DNA of 64,000 bases, taken from NCBI RefSeq assembly GCF_001952935.1, contig NZ_CP018319.1:1-64000 (forward strand). The letters run 5' to 3'. Made by a program: the position numbers and the translations under genes. The stretch is from Pseudomonas frederiksbergensis (GTDB lineage: Bacteria; Pseudomonadota; Gammaproteobacteria; Pseudomonadales; Pseudomonadaceae). Shown piece by piece: positions 1 through 9,337 of the stretch. The number at the start of each line of letters is the position of its first letter. The stretch's first letter is position 1. A model generated the notes under the pieces. It saw only the letters and a list, made by a program, of their open reading frames with translations, had not been told where the DNA came from and ran no database searches.

Positions 1-1425
1 CGCCGATATCGGTTGCGTCACAAACACCAGCCAGTCTCCTTCGCTGATCGATAACGCATTGCGCAGCTGCTTTTCAGCCATCGGCCCCAGCAGCATGCCG
101 ACGATCACCGGCGCAACGGGAAAGTCGAAACGACGCATCAAGACCCCGCCCCACCCAATCGCCAACATCAGCAAAAGATCGAAGGAAGAGTGACGCATGC
201 CGTACACCCCGATGGTGGCAAACACCAGAATGCCCGCGTTCAGGTACGGCCGGGGAATCTGCAGAAGCTTGACCCACAGCCCCACCAACGGAAGATTCAA
301 CACCAACAAAATCACGTTGCCGACATACAGCGAAGCCACCAGCGTCCAGACCAAATCTCCCGATGTCTGGAAGAGCATCGGCCCCGGCTGCAGGTTGTAG
401 TTCTGGAACGCCGCCAACAAAATCGCCGCGGTGGCGGACGTCGGAATGCCGAGCGTCAGCAGTGGTACCAAAGAACCCGTCGCGCTCGCGTTGTTGGCCG
501 CCTCGGGTCCGGCAACCCCCTCGATCGCCCCCTTGCCCTTGTTGCCCGCAAACTCTTTCGGGTATTTGCTCAGTTTGCGTTCTGCCGAATAGGACAGGAA
601 CGTCGGAATCTCAGCGCCCCCCGCAGGAATCGACCCGAATGGAAAGCCGATCAAGGTGCCGCGCAACCAGGCAGGAACCGAGCGTTTCCAGTCAGCGCGC
701 GTCATCCACAGCGAGGTCAAGCGGTGCCGACCGGACGCTTCTTCTTTCTGATAAAGCAGGCTGTACAACGCTTCACCCACTGCAAACAAACCGACCGCTA
801 CGAGCACGACTTCGATGCCATCCACCAACTCCGGCACCGCCAGGGTGTAACGGGCAATGCCCGAGGTCGAGTCCAGGCCGATCAAGCCGATGGTCAGCCC
901 AATCCCGAGCGAGACAAAACCGCGCAGCATCGAAGCGCCGAGTACCGCAGACACCGTGGTGAAGGACAGCACCAGAATCGCGAAATACTCGGCAGGACCA
1001 AACCTGAGCGCCAGCGTGGCAACAATCGGGGCAAACAACGTCAGGAACACCGTCGCGATGGTGCCGGCCACAAATGAGCCTATCGCAGCCGTCGCCAGGG
1101 CCGGTCCTGCCCGGCCGTTGCGCGCCATGAGATTGCCTTCCAGTGCCGTGACCATGGAGGACGATTCACCGGGCGTATTGAGCAGGATGGAAGTGGTCGA
1201 GCCACCAAACTGCGCGCCGTAATAAATCCCGGCGAACATGATCAAGGCCCCCGTAGGATCGACCTTGGCGGTGATCGGCAGCAGCAGCGCAACGGTCAGC
1301 GCCGGCCCGATCCCCGGCAAGACACCGATGGCGGTGCCGAGCAAACAGCCGATAAAGCCCCACATCAAATTGATCGGGGTCAGCGCAGCGGAAAAACCAA
1401 TGGCCAGGTTCGCGAGCGTGTCCAC
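1..1425 (-). CDS. tctA: Tripartite tricarboxylate transporter large permease TctA (partial)
   Basis: Large inner-membrane subunit of a TctCBA secondary transporter for citrate or similar di/tricarboxylates. The reading frame runs without a stop from a GTG at 1425 to the window edge, giving 475 codons; the family is usually about 500 residues, so only the last few tens are missing. The translation is almost entirely hydrophobic with the glycine- and proline-rich TctA signatures (GVLPGIGPA near the N-terminus, [15 protein letters not shown], and [10 protein letters not shown] further on). I chose the GTG because an AAGGAGG ribosome site lies at 1434-1440. It is the last gene of tctC-tctB-tctA, 24 bases after tctB. 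Family is certain, substrate is inferred. Confidence 0.93.
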   Translation of the reverse strand, partial: MDTLANLAIGFSAALTPINLMWGFIGCLLGTAIGVLPGIGPALTVALLLPITAKVDPTGALIMFAGIYYGAQFGGSTTSILLNTPGESSSMVTALEGNLMARNGRAGPALATAAIGSFVAGTIATVFLTLFAPIVATLALRFGPAEYFAILVLSFTTVSAVLGASMLRGFVSLGIGLTIGLIGLDSTSGIARYTLAVPELVDGIEVVLVAVGLFAVGEALYSLLYQKEEASGRHRLTSLWMTRADWKRSVPAWLRGTLIGFPFGSIPAGGAEIPTFLSYSAERKLSKYPKEFAGNKGKGAIEGVAGPEAANNASATGSLVPLLTLGIPTSATAAILLAAFQNYNLQPGPMLFQTSGDLVWTLVASLYVGNVILLVLNLPLVGLWVKLLQIPRPYLNAGILVFATIGVYGMRHSSFDLLLMLAIGWGGVLMRRFDFPVAPVIVGMLLGPMAEKQLRNALSISEGDWLVFVTQPISA

Positions 1426-1449
1426 CTTGTTTACCTCCTTCGGCCCAGG

Positions 1450-1944
1450 TCAGATCCAGGCATTGACAAGGGGCGGCAGGGAAACCCCTAGCCCGGCGTT
1501 GAACAGCCAGTAAATCGGCAGGGTCAAGGCAATGCCGATGGCGAGGTCCTTCACCGGCCGGCGACTGCCAAACCCCCGCGCCGAACAGGCAAACAGCAGC
1601 CCGGCGGCCAAGACGAAGCCGATGAGGTTAATCAGCACGGCCACCCCCACCAGCCCCGCGGTCACCCAGGCTGCACCGGCTTTGCCGCCGGGCAGCGCTT
1701 GGGCAGCTTCGGCGCTGTGGTCTGCCAGCTCGCGAAAACCACCGGTGACGGCCTGATAACACAGCAACAGTCCGACCACGCCCAAGAACACCGCGACACC
1801 GTACGGATAGACGTGGGCTCCCAGGATGACGAACCCCATCTCGGGCGGAAACCGGAATGCGCCCACCGCCAACACGGCGCTGATGGCAATCACGCCGACG
1901 CCGATCGCCAGTTGTACCGGCACGATTGCACGAGGCTGGGTCAT
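1450..1944 (-). CDS. tctB: Tripartite tricarboxylate transporter small permease TctB
   Basis: Small membrane subunit of the TctCBA system, 164 residues, the usual size for TctB. Four hydrophobic segments are visible (about residues 10-30, 40-60, 90-120 and 130-155). Its ATG overlaps the tctC stop codon as ATGA at 1941-1944, so translation is probably coupled to tctC. The order tctC-tctB-tctA is the standard one. No tctDE-type two-component regulator lies in the visible part, although it could lie beyond the window edge. Confidence 0.9.
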   Translation of the reverse strand: MTQPRAIVPVQLAIGVGVIAISAVLAVGAFRFPPEMGFVILGAHVYPYGVAVFLGVVGLLLCYQAVTGGFRELADHSAEAAQALPGGKAGAAWVTAGLVGVAVLINLIGFVLAAGLLFACSARGFGSRRPVKDLAIGIALTLPIYWLFNAGLGVSLPPLVNAWI

Positions 1945-2912
1945 TTCGAAACCAGCCCGACCTCGACCAGCATCGCACGCAGCCGCACATGTTCTTCGTC
2001 GACGAATTTGCCGAACTCATCGCCGGTCAGAACGTTGGGTGACCATTTGTTGGTGTCGATATTGTCTTTCCAGACTTTGCTGTTGCTGGCGGCCACGACA
2101 GCGTCGATCACTTCCTTGCGCTGCTCGGGCGTAAGGCCAGCGGCACCGTAAACACCCCGCCAGTTGCCGATGGTCACGTCGTAGCCTTTCTCTTTGAGAG
2201 TCGGTGCATCGATGCCTTCAACGCGTTCTGGTGCGCCGATGGCGAGTACTCGGAACTGGCCGTTCCTGATGTATTGGCCAAGCTCGGCATAACCACCGGT
2301 GATCACCTTGATCTGACCGCCCAATGCCTGAGCAACGACTTCACCCCCACCCGCGAAGGCGACGTAATTCACCTTGTTGACCGGGACACCCATTTTCGCG
2401 GCCAACTCGGCAATGCCGATGTGATCGATCGACCCCTTGGAACCACCGCCCCAGGAAATACTGGTCGGCTTTTCCTTGAAGACTTTCAACAAGTCCTCCA
2501 GGGTTTTGAATTCAGACTCCTTGCGCACGGCAATCACGTTGTATTCGGTGAACAGACGGGCAATCGGCGTCACGTCCTTCAAGGTGATTTGCGGCTTGTT
2601 CTGTTCAATGGCAGTGACCATGATCGCGCCGACAACCAGCAGCGCATTCGGATCGCCCTTGGTGCTGTTGGCGAACTGCGCCAGCCCCAACGTCCCCCCT
2701 GCTCCGCCCTTGTTCTCGAACGTGGTGGATTTGGCCGTGTTGGCCTCGACCATGGCTTTACCCAGAACCCTGGCGGTCTGGTCATAACCGCCACCCACGG
2801 ACCCTGGGGCCATGAACTTGACGGTGTCCAGCGCAAAGGCCGGTGCCGCGAGCGCAGCTGCGGTAATGGCCGTTGCGATGCAGCGGCTGAATCGACGGAA
2901 CAAAGCGGACAT
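1941..2912 (-). CDS. tctC: Tricarboxylate-binding periplasmic protein TctC (Bug family)
   Basis: Periplasmic solute receptor that delivers a carboxylate to TctBA. The protein is 323 residues from the ATG at 2912. It begins with a basic N-terminus and a hydrophobic signal peptide ending near AAPAFA, followed by LDTVKFMAPGSVGGGYDQTAR, the typical Bug/TctC beginning with its GGG turn. The frame is open far upstream (to 3491), but that part lacks a signal sequence at its start and has no support; the ATG at 2912 is preceded by a GGGAGA ribosome site. It is the first gene of the tctCBA operon and is divergent from the chromate transporter gene. Confidence 0.92.
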   Translation of the reverse strand: MSALFRRFSRCIATAITAAALAAPAFALDTVKFMAPGSVGGGYDQTARVLGKAMVEANTAKSTTFENKGGAGGTLGLAQFANSTKGDPNALLVVGAIMVTAIEQNKPQITLKDVTPIARLFTEYNVIAVRKESEFKTLEDLLKVFKEKPTSISWGGGSKGSIDHIGIAELAAKMGVPVNKVNYVAFAGGGEVVAQALGGQIKVITGGYAELGQYIRNGQFRVLAIGAPERVEGIDAPTLKEKGYDVTIGNWRGVYGAAGLTPEQRKEVIDAVVAASNSKVWKDNIDTNKWSPNVLTGDEFGKFVDEEHVRLRAMLVEVGLVSK

Positions 2913-3095
2913 ATGTTGTCTCCCGATTGCATTGTTTTTATAGGGTGCCGGGTCAATCGACCAGGGCGAAAAGCCTGCTCGATGCACATTGGCCTGCCAA
3001 TAAGCGTAGGCCATGGTTAGGGAGACAGCATTTAACGAATTCGCTATCGTCACTCGCCTATGAAACGGACTCGCTCGAACCAGGAAGATGAACAC

Positions 3096-4304
3096 ATGAC
3101 CAACCCTCATACCGATCACCGCAGCAGCGCGTGGTCGGTGTTTTTGATCTTCCTGCGCCTCGGGCTGACTTCTTTCGGCGGGCCCATTGCACACCTGGGT
3201 TACTTCCGTGAGGAGTTCGTCACACGACGACGCTGGCTGACCGAGCGCAGCTATGCGGATCTGGTCGCGCTCTGCCAATTCCTGCCGGGTCCGGCCAGCA
3301 GTCAGGTCGGCATGGCGCTGGGTCTGTCTCGCGCGGGATATCGCGGGGCGCTGGCCGCCTGGACGGGTTTCACGCTGCCTTCGGCCATTGCGCTGATCCT
3401 GTTTGCCCTGGGCATTTCCCATTACGGCACGGCCCTCGCGCCCGGCGCGTTGCACGGCCTCAAAGTGGTGGCTGTCGCGGTGGTTGCGCAAGCGGTCTGG
3501 GGCATGGCACGCAACCTATGCACGGACGTACTGCGAGTCACCCTCATGGTCAGTGCAGCCTGCATCGCCCTGCTTGAACCGTCCGCCTGGGGACAGGTCA
3601 GCGTGATTGCCGCTGCGGGCCTGGCCGGCCTACTGTTGTTCAAACCCGATCAGAGTGCCAGGCACGAGCCTCTGCCGATCACGATCAGCCCCCGGGCCGG
3701 GGCGCTCTGGCTGTCGCTGTTCCTGGCATTGCTGGTTGGCTTGCCGCTCATGACCCAGTTGCTGCCCAGTCAAACCGTGGCGATGGTGGATGCCTTCTAC
3801 CGGTCCGGCTCACTGGTATTCGGCGGGGGGCACGTTGTTTTGCCACTGCTGCAAGCCGAGGTGGTGCCTTCTGGCTGGGTCGACAACGAAACCTTTCTTG
3901 CCGGATATGGTGCCGCGCAGGCCGTTCCCGGCCCCTTGTTCACATTCGCCGCGTTCCTCGGCGCCTCGATGAACCTCGCCCCGTCGGGCTGGATCGGCGG
4001 CATGATCTGCTTGTTGGCGATCTTTGTGCCGTCCTTTCTGTTGATCGTGGGGGTCTTGCCTTTTTGGGAGCGCTTGCGCCGCAGTTTGCGCACACAGGCC
4101 GCGCTGGCCGGCGTCAATGCAGCGGTGGTCGGCTTGTTGTTGGCGGCGCTGTACCAGCCTGTCTGGACCAGTGCCATTTTCAAGCCGCAGGACTTCGGTT
4201 TGGCACTGATCGCTTTGGTTGCATTGATGTTCTGGAAACTCCCGCCGTGGCTGGTAGTGGTCGGCTGCGGGGTCGCGGGCTGGCTGTCGAGTGTCCTGTT
4301 GTGA
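3096..4304 (+). CDS. chrA: Chromate efflux transporter ChrA
   Basis: Inner-membrane CHR-family transporter that exports chromate. At 402 residues it is the long type, with two homologous CHR halves. The first carries FLRLGLTSFGGPIAHLGYF and LCQFLPGPASSQ; the second carries SGSLVFGGGHVVLPLLQ and GYGAAQAVPGPLFTFA, the two copies of the FGG and PGP signatures. I start it at the ATG at 3096, after AGGA, not at the upstream ATG at 3060, because the family begins just before the FLRLG segment. It stands alone, divergent from tctC across about 180 bases. No chrB regulator is present. Whether this strain's copy really exports chromate is inferred from the family. Confidence 0.9.
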   Translation: MTNPHTDHRSSAWSVFLIFLRLGLTSFGGPIAHLGYFREEFVTRRRWLTERSYADLVALCQFLPGPASSQVGMALGLSRAGYRGALAAWTGFTLPSAIALILFALGISHYGTALAPGALHGLKVVAVAVVAQAVWGMARNLCTDVLRVTLMVSAACIALLEPSAWGQVSVIAAAGLAGLLLFKPDQSARHEPLPITISPRAGALWLSLFLALLVGLPLMTQLLPSQTVAMVDAFYRSGSLVFGGGHVVLPLLQAEVVPSGWVDNETFLAGYGAAQAVPGPLFTFAAFLGASMNLAPSGWIGGMICLLAIFVPSFLLIVGVLPFWERLRRSLRTQAALAGVNAAVVGLLLAALYQPVWTSAIFKPQDFGLALIALVALMFWKLPPWLVVVGCGVAGWLSSVLL

Positions 4305-4463
4305 AGAACAAGCCGAAGCAAAGCTATTGATATTCAAACATCTACTTCTTCAGAAACATTTGCCCGGCGCAATGTTGAAAAATGACGGGCTATTCTAAAA
4401 ACCTCTGTGGCGAAAACACGTCAGGACTCACGTTGATCAATGATCTGCAACAGGAGACTTGTC

Positions 4464-4814
4464 ATGAAAGGCATGCTCGGCAGCATTGGATTGTCACTGT
4501 TACTGGCTGCGACGGCGGCGTTCGCGCATCACGGCTGGAGTGAATACGACTCCAGCAATCCCCTGCAGCTGAACGGCACGATAGAAGAATCCGGTTACTC
4601 CCATCCGCACGGCTTCGTGCGTCTCAAAACACCAGACAAAACCTGGAACGTCGTCCTGGCACCGCCCTCGCGCATGGAGAACCGCGGCCTTTCCCGGGAG
4701 ATGCTGAGTGTGGGTAACACCGCCAGCGTGGTCGGCTATCAGAATCGCAACAAACCCGATGAGATGCGCGCCGAACGCATCACGGTCGGCGACAAGACCA
4801 CCGAGTTGCGGTGA
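4464..4814 (+). CDS. Secreted DUF6152-type protein
   Basis: Small exported protein of 116 residues. Residues 1-22 form a signal peptide ending AAFAHHGW. The remainder (SNPLQLNGTIEESGYSHPHG, then a WNVVLAPPSRMENRGL stretch) is what I recall as the DUF6152 family, an OB-like fold of unknown role seen near copper or membrane proteins. The ATG at 4464 follows CAGGAGA; the earlier ATG at 4440 would spoil the signal peptide. Its stop overlaps the start of the next membrane-protein gene (TGATG at 4812-4816), so the two are likely translated together and may act together at the membrane. Function unknown. Confidence 0.75.
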   Translation: MKGMLGSIGLSLLLAATAAFAHHGWSEYDSSNPLQLNGTIEESGYSHPHGFVRLKTPDKTWNVVLAPPSRMENRGLSREMLSVGNTASVVGYQNRNKPDEMRAERITVGDKTTELR

Positions 4815-5326
4815 TGCAGGCCAGTGATACCAGCGCCGGATCGAGTCCGGGCAGTTGGCTGGACTGGGTCGGCGACTCGCAGCTTGGCGCGGCCATGCGC
4901 GGTGACCTGTGGCTGTATCCGATGGTCGAAGTGGTTCACATCATCGGATTTTCTGTGCTGGTCGGCTCTGTCGTAATGTTCGATCTGCGGGTCCTGGGGC
5001 TGTCGAAAGAGATTGCAGTAACGGCCCTGGCTCGTCACCTGCTGACCTGGTCCATCCTCGCCCTGCTGTTGATCGTGCCCGCCGGGCTGATGATGTTTTC
5101 CGCCCATCCCCACGACTTCGCATCGAATGACATCTTCATCCTGAAGCTATGCCTGATCGCTACTGCCGGACTCAACGCTGCGCTTTTCCACGTCGGGATA
5201 TACCGCTCGGTCACCCAGTGGAACACGGGTGCTGCGGCGCCTGGAATCGCAAAAATCCAGGCGCTGCTTTCGATTGGGTTATGGGTCAGCGTGGTGTTGT
5301 GCGGTCGGTTATTGGCCTACACCTGA
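4814..5326 (+). CDS. DUF6644-type integral membrane protein
   Basis: Membrane protein of 170 residues with about four helices (near residues 30-55, 70-95, 110-130 and 145-168). Histidines lie at the helix ends (VEVVHIIGF, LARHLLTW, FHVGIYRS), a layout that could hold haem as in DUF6644/DUF2214-like proteins, but that is inference. It starts at the ATG at 4814 inside the upstream gene's stop codon; a GTG one codon earlier is also possible. The pairing with the DUF6152-type gene suggests a two-gene unit of unknown function. The gene is convergent with the polyamine-binding protein gene, with only three bases between. Confidence 0.7.
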   Translation: MQASDTSAGSSPGSWLDWVGDSQLGAAMRGDLWLYPMVEVVHIIGFSVLVGSVVMFDLRVLGLSKEIAVTALARHLLTWSILALLLIVPAGLMMFSAHPHDFASNDIFILKLCLIATAGLNAALFHVGIYRSVTQWNTGAAAPGIAKIQALLSIGLWVSVVLCGRLLAYT

Positions 5327-5329
5327 TCA

Positions 5330-6418
5330 TCAGGTATTGGTTTTCAACTTGGTCCACAGGCGGGTCGTCAGCCGTGCGATGGCCGCGGGGAGTTCCTCTA
5401 CGGTAAACAACTTGTCCAGCACACCTGTCGGCGGATAAATCGCCAGGTCCTGCTTCACCGCCGGAACAACATACTGGTCCGCCGCCAGATTGGGGTTGGC
5501 GTAATGGATGCTGTTGCTGATGTTGGCAATGACTTGCGGCGTCAGCAGGTAGTTCATGTAGGCGTAGCCATTCTTTTCGTGCGGCGCGCTCTTGGGCATG
5601 ACCACCATGTCGAACCACAGTGTCGAGCCTTCGTCAGGGATCGAATAGGCGATGTCGATGCCGTTGTTGGCTTCCTTGGCGCTGGCGGCCGCCTGCACGA
5701 TGTCGCCGTTGAAACCGATCACCGCGCAGACATTGCCGTTCGCCAGGTCGCTGATGTACTTGGAGGCGTGGAAATACTGGACGTAAGGTCTGATTTTGAG
5801 CAGCGCCTGCTCGGCTTTCTTGTAATCCGCCGGCTCGTGACTATGGGACGGCAGCCCCAGGTAATTCAGGGTGATCGGCAGAATCTGCGTGGGGTTATCG
5901 ATAATCGCCACGCCGCACTGGCTCAGTTTCTTGATGTTGTTTTCATCAAAAAACAGATTCCACGAATGGGTGACATCGGTGTTGCCGAAGATCGCCTTGA
6001 TCTTCTCGACGTTGTAGCCGATACCCGCCGTGCCCCACATATACGGATAACCGTACTGGTTGCCCGGATCATTGACCTCGAGTTTTTTCATCAGCGCCGG
6101 ATCAAGGTTTTTCCAGTTGGGCAGCTGGCTTTTATCGAGTTTCTGCACCGCCCCGGCTTTGATCAATCGGGACAGAAAATGGTTCGAAGGGCTCACCACG
6201 TCATAGCCGGTGTTGCCAGTCATCAACTTGGATTCCAGCACTTCGTTGCTGTCGTGAATGTCGTACGTTGCCTTGATCCCCGACTCCTTGGTGAACGTGG
6301 TCAAGGTATCGTCGGCGATGTAGCCGTTCCAGTTTGAAATATTGACGACTTCGTCAGCGTAGGTGGCTGCCGACAACGTCGTGAGCACGACCATCAGGGA
6401 AATGTTATTGACGCGCAT
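5330..6418 (-). CDS. Polyamine-type ABC transporter periplasmic binding protein (PotF/SpuD-like)
   Basis: Periplasmic solute-binding protein of the PotD/PotF group, expected to bind putrescine or spermidine. 362 residues from the ATG at 6418, preceded by GGTGA. A signal peptide ends near residue 22 (SAATYADE), followed by VVNISNWNGYIADDTLTTF, the hallmark beginning of this family; the GYPYMWGTAGIGYN and CAVIGFNGD segments also fit. It lies 51 bases downstream of a PuuB-like oxidase gene, on the same strand, as the second gene of a likely operon facing a LysR regulator. No permease or ATPase genes are nearby, so it must use transporter parts encoded elsewhere or act only as a sensor. Confidence 0.85.
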   Translation of the reverse strand: MRVNNISLMVVLTTLSAATYADEVVNISNWNGYIADDTLTTFTKESGIKATYDIHDSNEVLESKLMTGNTGYDVVSPSNHFLSRLIKAGAVQKLDKSQLPNWKNLDPALMKKLEVNDPGNQYGYPYMWGTAGIGYNVEKIKAIFGNTDVTHSWNLFFDENNIKKLSQCGVAIIDNPTQILPITLNYLGLPSHSHEPADYKKAEQALLKIRPYVQYFHASKYISDLANGNVCAVIGFNGDIVQAAASAKEANNGIDIAYSIPDEGSTLWFDMVVMPKSAPHEKNGYAYMNYLLTPQVIANISNSIHYANPNLAADQYVVPAVKQDLAIYPPTGVLDKLFTVEELPAAIARLTTRLWTKLKTNT

Positions 6419-6469
6419 GTTCAATCACCGTGTGTTTGATGAGTTTTTATTGTTTGATCGCCGGGTGTT

Positions 6470-7771
6470 CTAGATTTCTGTTTTGGCCCTGACCGCCTCC
6501 ACGCGCATTCGAAGCATGGCACCGATATCGAGAAAGGGGCGCGGCGGCAGCCAGCCCGGTTGGGCCCTGCGCATCACCGATTCGAGGATGGGCGAGCTGT
6601 CACCCGATGCCAGTTCGGCGAGCAAGCGCCCCCAAAGGGTGCCGCGTGCGACGCCCGAACCATTGCAGCCGGCCACCGCAAACACACCTTCGTCGACCTT
6701 TGAAAAATACGGTTGCCCGGTGCGCGAAGCGCTCAAGTGTCCAGTCCAGGTGTATTGAATGTCCTGCTCGTTCAAGAATGGAAAACGGCGTTGCAAGCCC
6801 AGCACATGGTGTTTGCGACGGTGCAGCAGCTCACTGTCGGACAAATCCCGGGAACGGTATTCCGCCGTATTGCGGATCATCACGCGGCGGTCCGGAGTCA
6901 GTCGCACCGTGGCGCCCAGGGGCCGGGTGGACAGCACGCCCCAAGGCTCAACCGCGCCGATGGACGTGAACTCGGCGTCGCTGAGCGGCCGTGTCAGGCT
7001 GGCGCTCAGTTCCATCGGGAACGTCCCGCTGTCCTCTATCCCTGAGCGCGGAATGAACGCGTTCAGGCACACCAGGACTTGCCTGGCCTCGATGCTTCCA
7101 TCGGCACCATTGGCGCGAATACGCCCTTTGCCCAAACGCTCCAGGCCAGTGATATCGGTGTTCTCGAACAGGGTCACGTTGGCCGGCAGCGTATCCAGCA
7201 GGCCCTTCACGTATTTCGCCGGTTGCAGCAATGCGTTGCCATTGCCGCACCAGATCGCAGCCTGGTAATGCGTGGTGCCCAGTTTTTTGCTCAGCGGTTC
7301 AGCTTCCAGAAAATCCGCAGAGGCGCCAACAGCACGTAGCGTTGCCAGTTTGGCCGCGACGTCGGTCAACTTGCCGGGATCGTTGACGGCGAAGAAGTAG
7401 CCCGACTCCCTGAATTCACATTCGATGCCCAGATGAGCGATGCGCTGACGCACTTCGTCACTGGCGGCACGGGAAATCGAGGTATCGACTTCAAAACCGG
7501 CAAACCCCGGGTTGCCGATCAACTCATCCTTGGCCGGATGTTCATGCCCCACTACGAAGCCCGAATTGCGCGCCGAGGCGCCCTGCGCGGCCCGCTGTCT
7601 ATCGACAATCACGATCCGCGCCTGAGGGTGCATTTCAGCGAGTGTGTGAGCGGCGCACAGCCCGGTGATACCGGCACCGACAATCAGCCAATCGGCTTTT
7701 TGCGCGCCTTTGAGAGCATCGCACGCGGAAGAATTCCCCGCCTGCGCAATCCAGCCACATACATTGGTCAT
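6470..7771 (-). CDS. FAD-dependent oxidoreductase, PuuB-like (DAO family)
   Basis: Flavoprotein oxidase of the glycine/D-amino acid oxidase family, 433 residues, most like gamma-glutamylputrescine oxidase PuuB. An FAD-binding Rossmann motif lies at about residues 30-60 (DWLIVGAGITGLCAAHTL, then the acidic strand end IVIVDR) and is followed by GASARNSGFVVG, a conserved FAD-contact region. The C-terminal part has the second FAD-binding stretch, VAGCNGSGVARGT. It shares an operon with a putrescine-type binding protein and is divergent from a LysR regulator, which supports polyamine or amine catabolism. No gamma-glutamylputrescine synthetase gene is in the window, so the exact substrate is open. 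Confidence 0.85.
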   Translation of the reverse strand: MTNVCGWIAQAGNSSACDALKGAQKADWLIVGAGITGLCAAHTLAEMHPQARIVIVDRQRAAQGASARNSGFVVGHEHPAKDELIGNPGFAGFEVDTSISRAASDEVRQRIAHLGIECEFRESGYFFAVNDPGKLTDVAAKLATLRAVGASADFLEAEPLSKKLGTTHYQAAIWCGNGNALLQPAKYVKGLLDTLPANVTLFENTDITGLERLGKGRIRANGADGSIEARQVLVCLNAFIPRSGIEDSGTFPMELSASLTRPLSDAEFTSIGAVEPWGVLSTRPLGATVRLTPDRRVMIRNTAEYRSRDLSDSELLHRRKHHVLGLQRRFPFLNEQDIQYTWTGHLSASRTGQPYFSKVDEGVFAVAGCNGSGVARGTLWGRLLAELASGDSSPILESVMRRAQPGWLPPRPFLDIGAMLRMRVEAVRAKTEI

Positions 7772-7922
7772 GCATCACCTCGTCTGCCTGTCGTTCCGCA
7801 AGCGCCGCACACATGACGTCATCGCATGAGTCTTTCCGGCCGGCGCTGGCTAGAGCTAGAATCTATAAGGCCTGTAGTGATACAACCAACGTTATAAACT
7901 CATCGAGCCATTCATAAAACGC

Positions 7923-8825
7923 ATGGATAAAATTCACCACGTTCCTTCTCTCCAAGCCTTGCAGGCGCTGGTCGAGGTCGCAGGCTCGGGCAGCTTCACG
8001 CAAGCGGCGCAAAAGCTCTGTCTGACCCAAAGCGCAGTGAGTCGAAAAATCCAGCAGTTGGAGAGCCACTTCGACTTGCCGATGTTCGTCAGGAACAGCC
8101 GCAGTGTTCGGCTGACACCGGAAGGCGAACAGGTGCTTGCGACCGCCCGAAGTATCCTGGCGCAACTGAAAACCCTGGAAGATCGGCTGACACCGCAAAA
8201 ACGCCCCTTTCGCATCCGCATGCATGTATCGCTGGCGGTTCGATGGTTGCTGCCAAAGTTGAGTGAGTTCTATCGAAGTCATCCGCAGGTTTCGCTGTCG
8301 ATCGAAACCGTGGCCACGGAAGTGGTAGAACCGGCCATCGACAGCGACGCCTACATCCTCTATCTGCCCGAGCCGTCCCGCGATCCTGACTGCCTGACCT
8401 TGTTCGAAGAGGCGCTGGTGCCGGTGTGCGCCCCTGGCCTGGCCAGCACGACCCAGCCGTTGGAATCGGTGGCCGATCTTGTGCGTTTCCCACTGTTGCA
8501 TCGCTCGGCGGACAAGCATGACTGGGGCCAGTGGCTGCATGCCAATGGCGGCCAGTCACTGGAGGACTACCGCCATATCCCCTTCAACCTCGACGAGTTG
8601 GCGCTCGATGCGGCGGCGCGAGGGTTGGGCGTCGCCATGACTGACCTGACCCTGGCAGGCGAATCACTGGATCGAGGCGTGCTCGTCGTTCCGTTCGGCC
8701 ACCCCTTGAAGACCCGCGGCATTTACGCCTTGAACCTGCAGCCATCCGCGGCCGCTCATCCCGCCTGCTCGCTGATCATGCAGTGGTTTGCCCAACAGGC
8801 CGAACGACCAGCAGGCGAAGTTTGA
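7923..8825 (+). CDS. LysR-family transcriptional regulator (GcvA-like)
   Basis: DNA-binding regulator of 300 residues. The N-terminal winged helix-turn-helix spans about residues 8-65 (LQALVEVAGSGSFTQAAQKL, then LTQSAVSRKIQQLE). The effector-binding domain contains the LFEEALVPVCAP and LHRSADKHDWGQWL segments typical of the GcvA/AmpR branch. It is divergent from the PuuB-like oxidase gene across about 150 bases, the classic LysR arrangement, so it probably controls that oxidase and binding-protein operon in response to an amine. No operator could be picked out with confidence. Confidence 0.88.
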   Translation: MDKIHHVPSLQALQALVEVAGSGSFTQAAQKLCLTQSAVSRKIQQLESHFDLPMFVRNSRSVRLTPEGEQVLATARSILAQLKTLEDRLTPQKRPFRIRMHVSLAVRWLLPKLSEFYRSHPQVSLSIETVATEVVEPAIDSDAYILYLPEPSRDPDCLTLFEEALVPVCAPGLASTTQPLESVADLVRFPLLHRSADKHDWGQWLHANGGQSLEDYRHIPFNLDELALDAAARGLGVAMTDLTLAGESLDRGVLVVPFGHPLKTRGIYALNLQPSAAAHPACSLIMQWFAQQAERPAGEV

Positions 8826-8842
8826 CCACCAGGGATTGACCC

Positions 8843-9064
8843 CTACGTTCCGCGCCCCAACCCTTCTGTCGCATTGGCAAAAGCAGCGCTCGCCTCTTGA
8901 ACCAGCTTGCGCCATTCAACGCTGTTGATGAGCCCGGTGCGCTCCATCTCATCGGCAGCCTTGAGCAACTGGTCATATTGCTCTTCGGCATCCATCCGGA
9001 TTTCGGGCACTTTCAGCAGTTGATACCAAGCCGCCAGGGCTTCGCTCTTTTGATCATCACTCAT
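8843..9064 (-). CDS. Small conserved hypothetical protein (73 aa)
   Basis: Short acidic, helix-rich protein of 73 residues beginning MSDDQKSEALAAWYQLLKVP. There is no signal peptide or membrane segment. The start at 9064 is favoured by GGGAG seven bases upstream. It is convergent with the LysR gene, 17 bases away. The sequence looks like a soluble, mostly alpha-helical Pseudomonas-type small protein, but I do not recognise a named family and propose no function. Confidence 0.55.
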   Translation of the reverse strand: MSDDQKSEALAAWYQLLKVPEIRMDAEEQYDQLLKAADEMERTGLINSVEWRKLVQEASAAFANATEGLGRGT

Positions 9065-9337
9065 GCTCAAACTCCCAAAGACAGTCTTCGTTTCGAAGTT
9101 TTTTCATGAGTGACGTTCCTCGCTCCCGACATATGGCACGCAGGAGCGCGACCACCATCGAGCTGCCATCGAGCCCCATGCCTTGAAGCCGCCGGTCGCC
9201 CACCGTCACTTCGGCGCCGTTTCATTACAGAATTGACATTCAACCGTGGGTCGATTGTGCGGATCGACTGGCTGACCTGGCTTCACTACCAGGCAACCCA
9301 TCGGCAGCCAACCCGCCCCTGAATAGAGGAAGTCATC

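Noticed and set aside
190..1077. 295-residue plus-strand frame at the window start
   Set aside because: Lies antisense to tctA, whose frame and motifs are clear; Arg/Gln-rich shadow.
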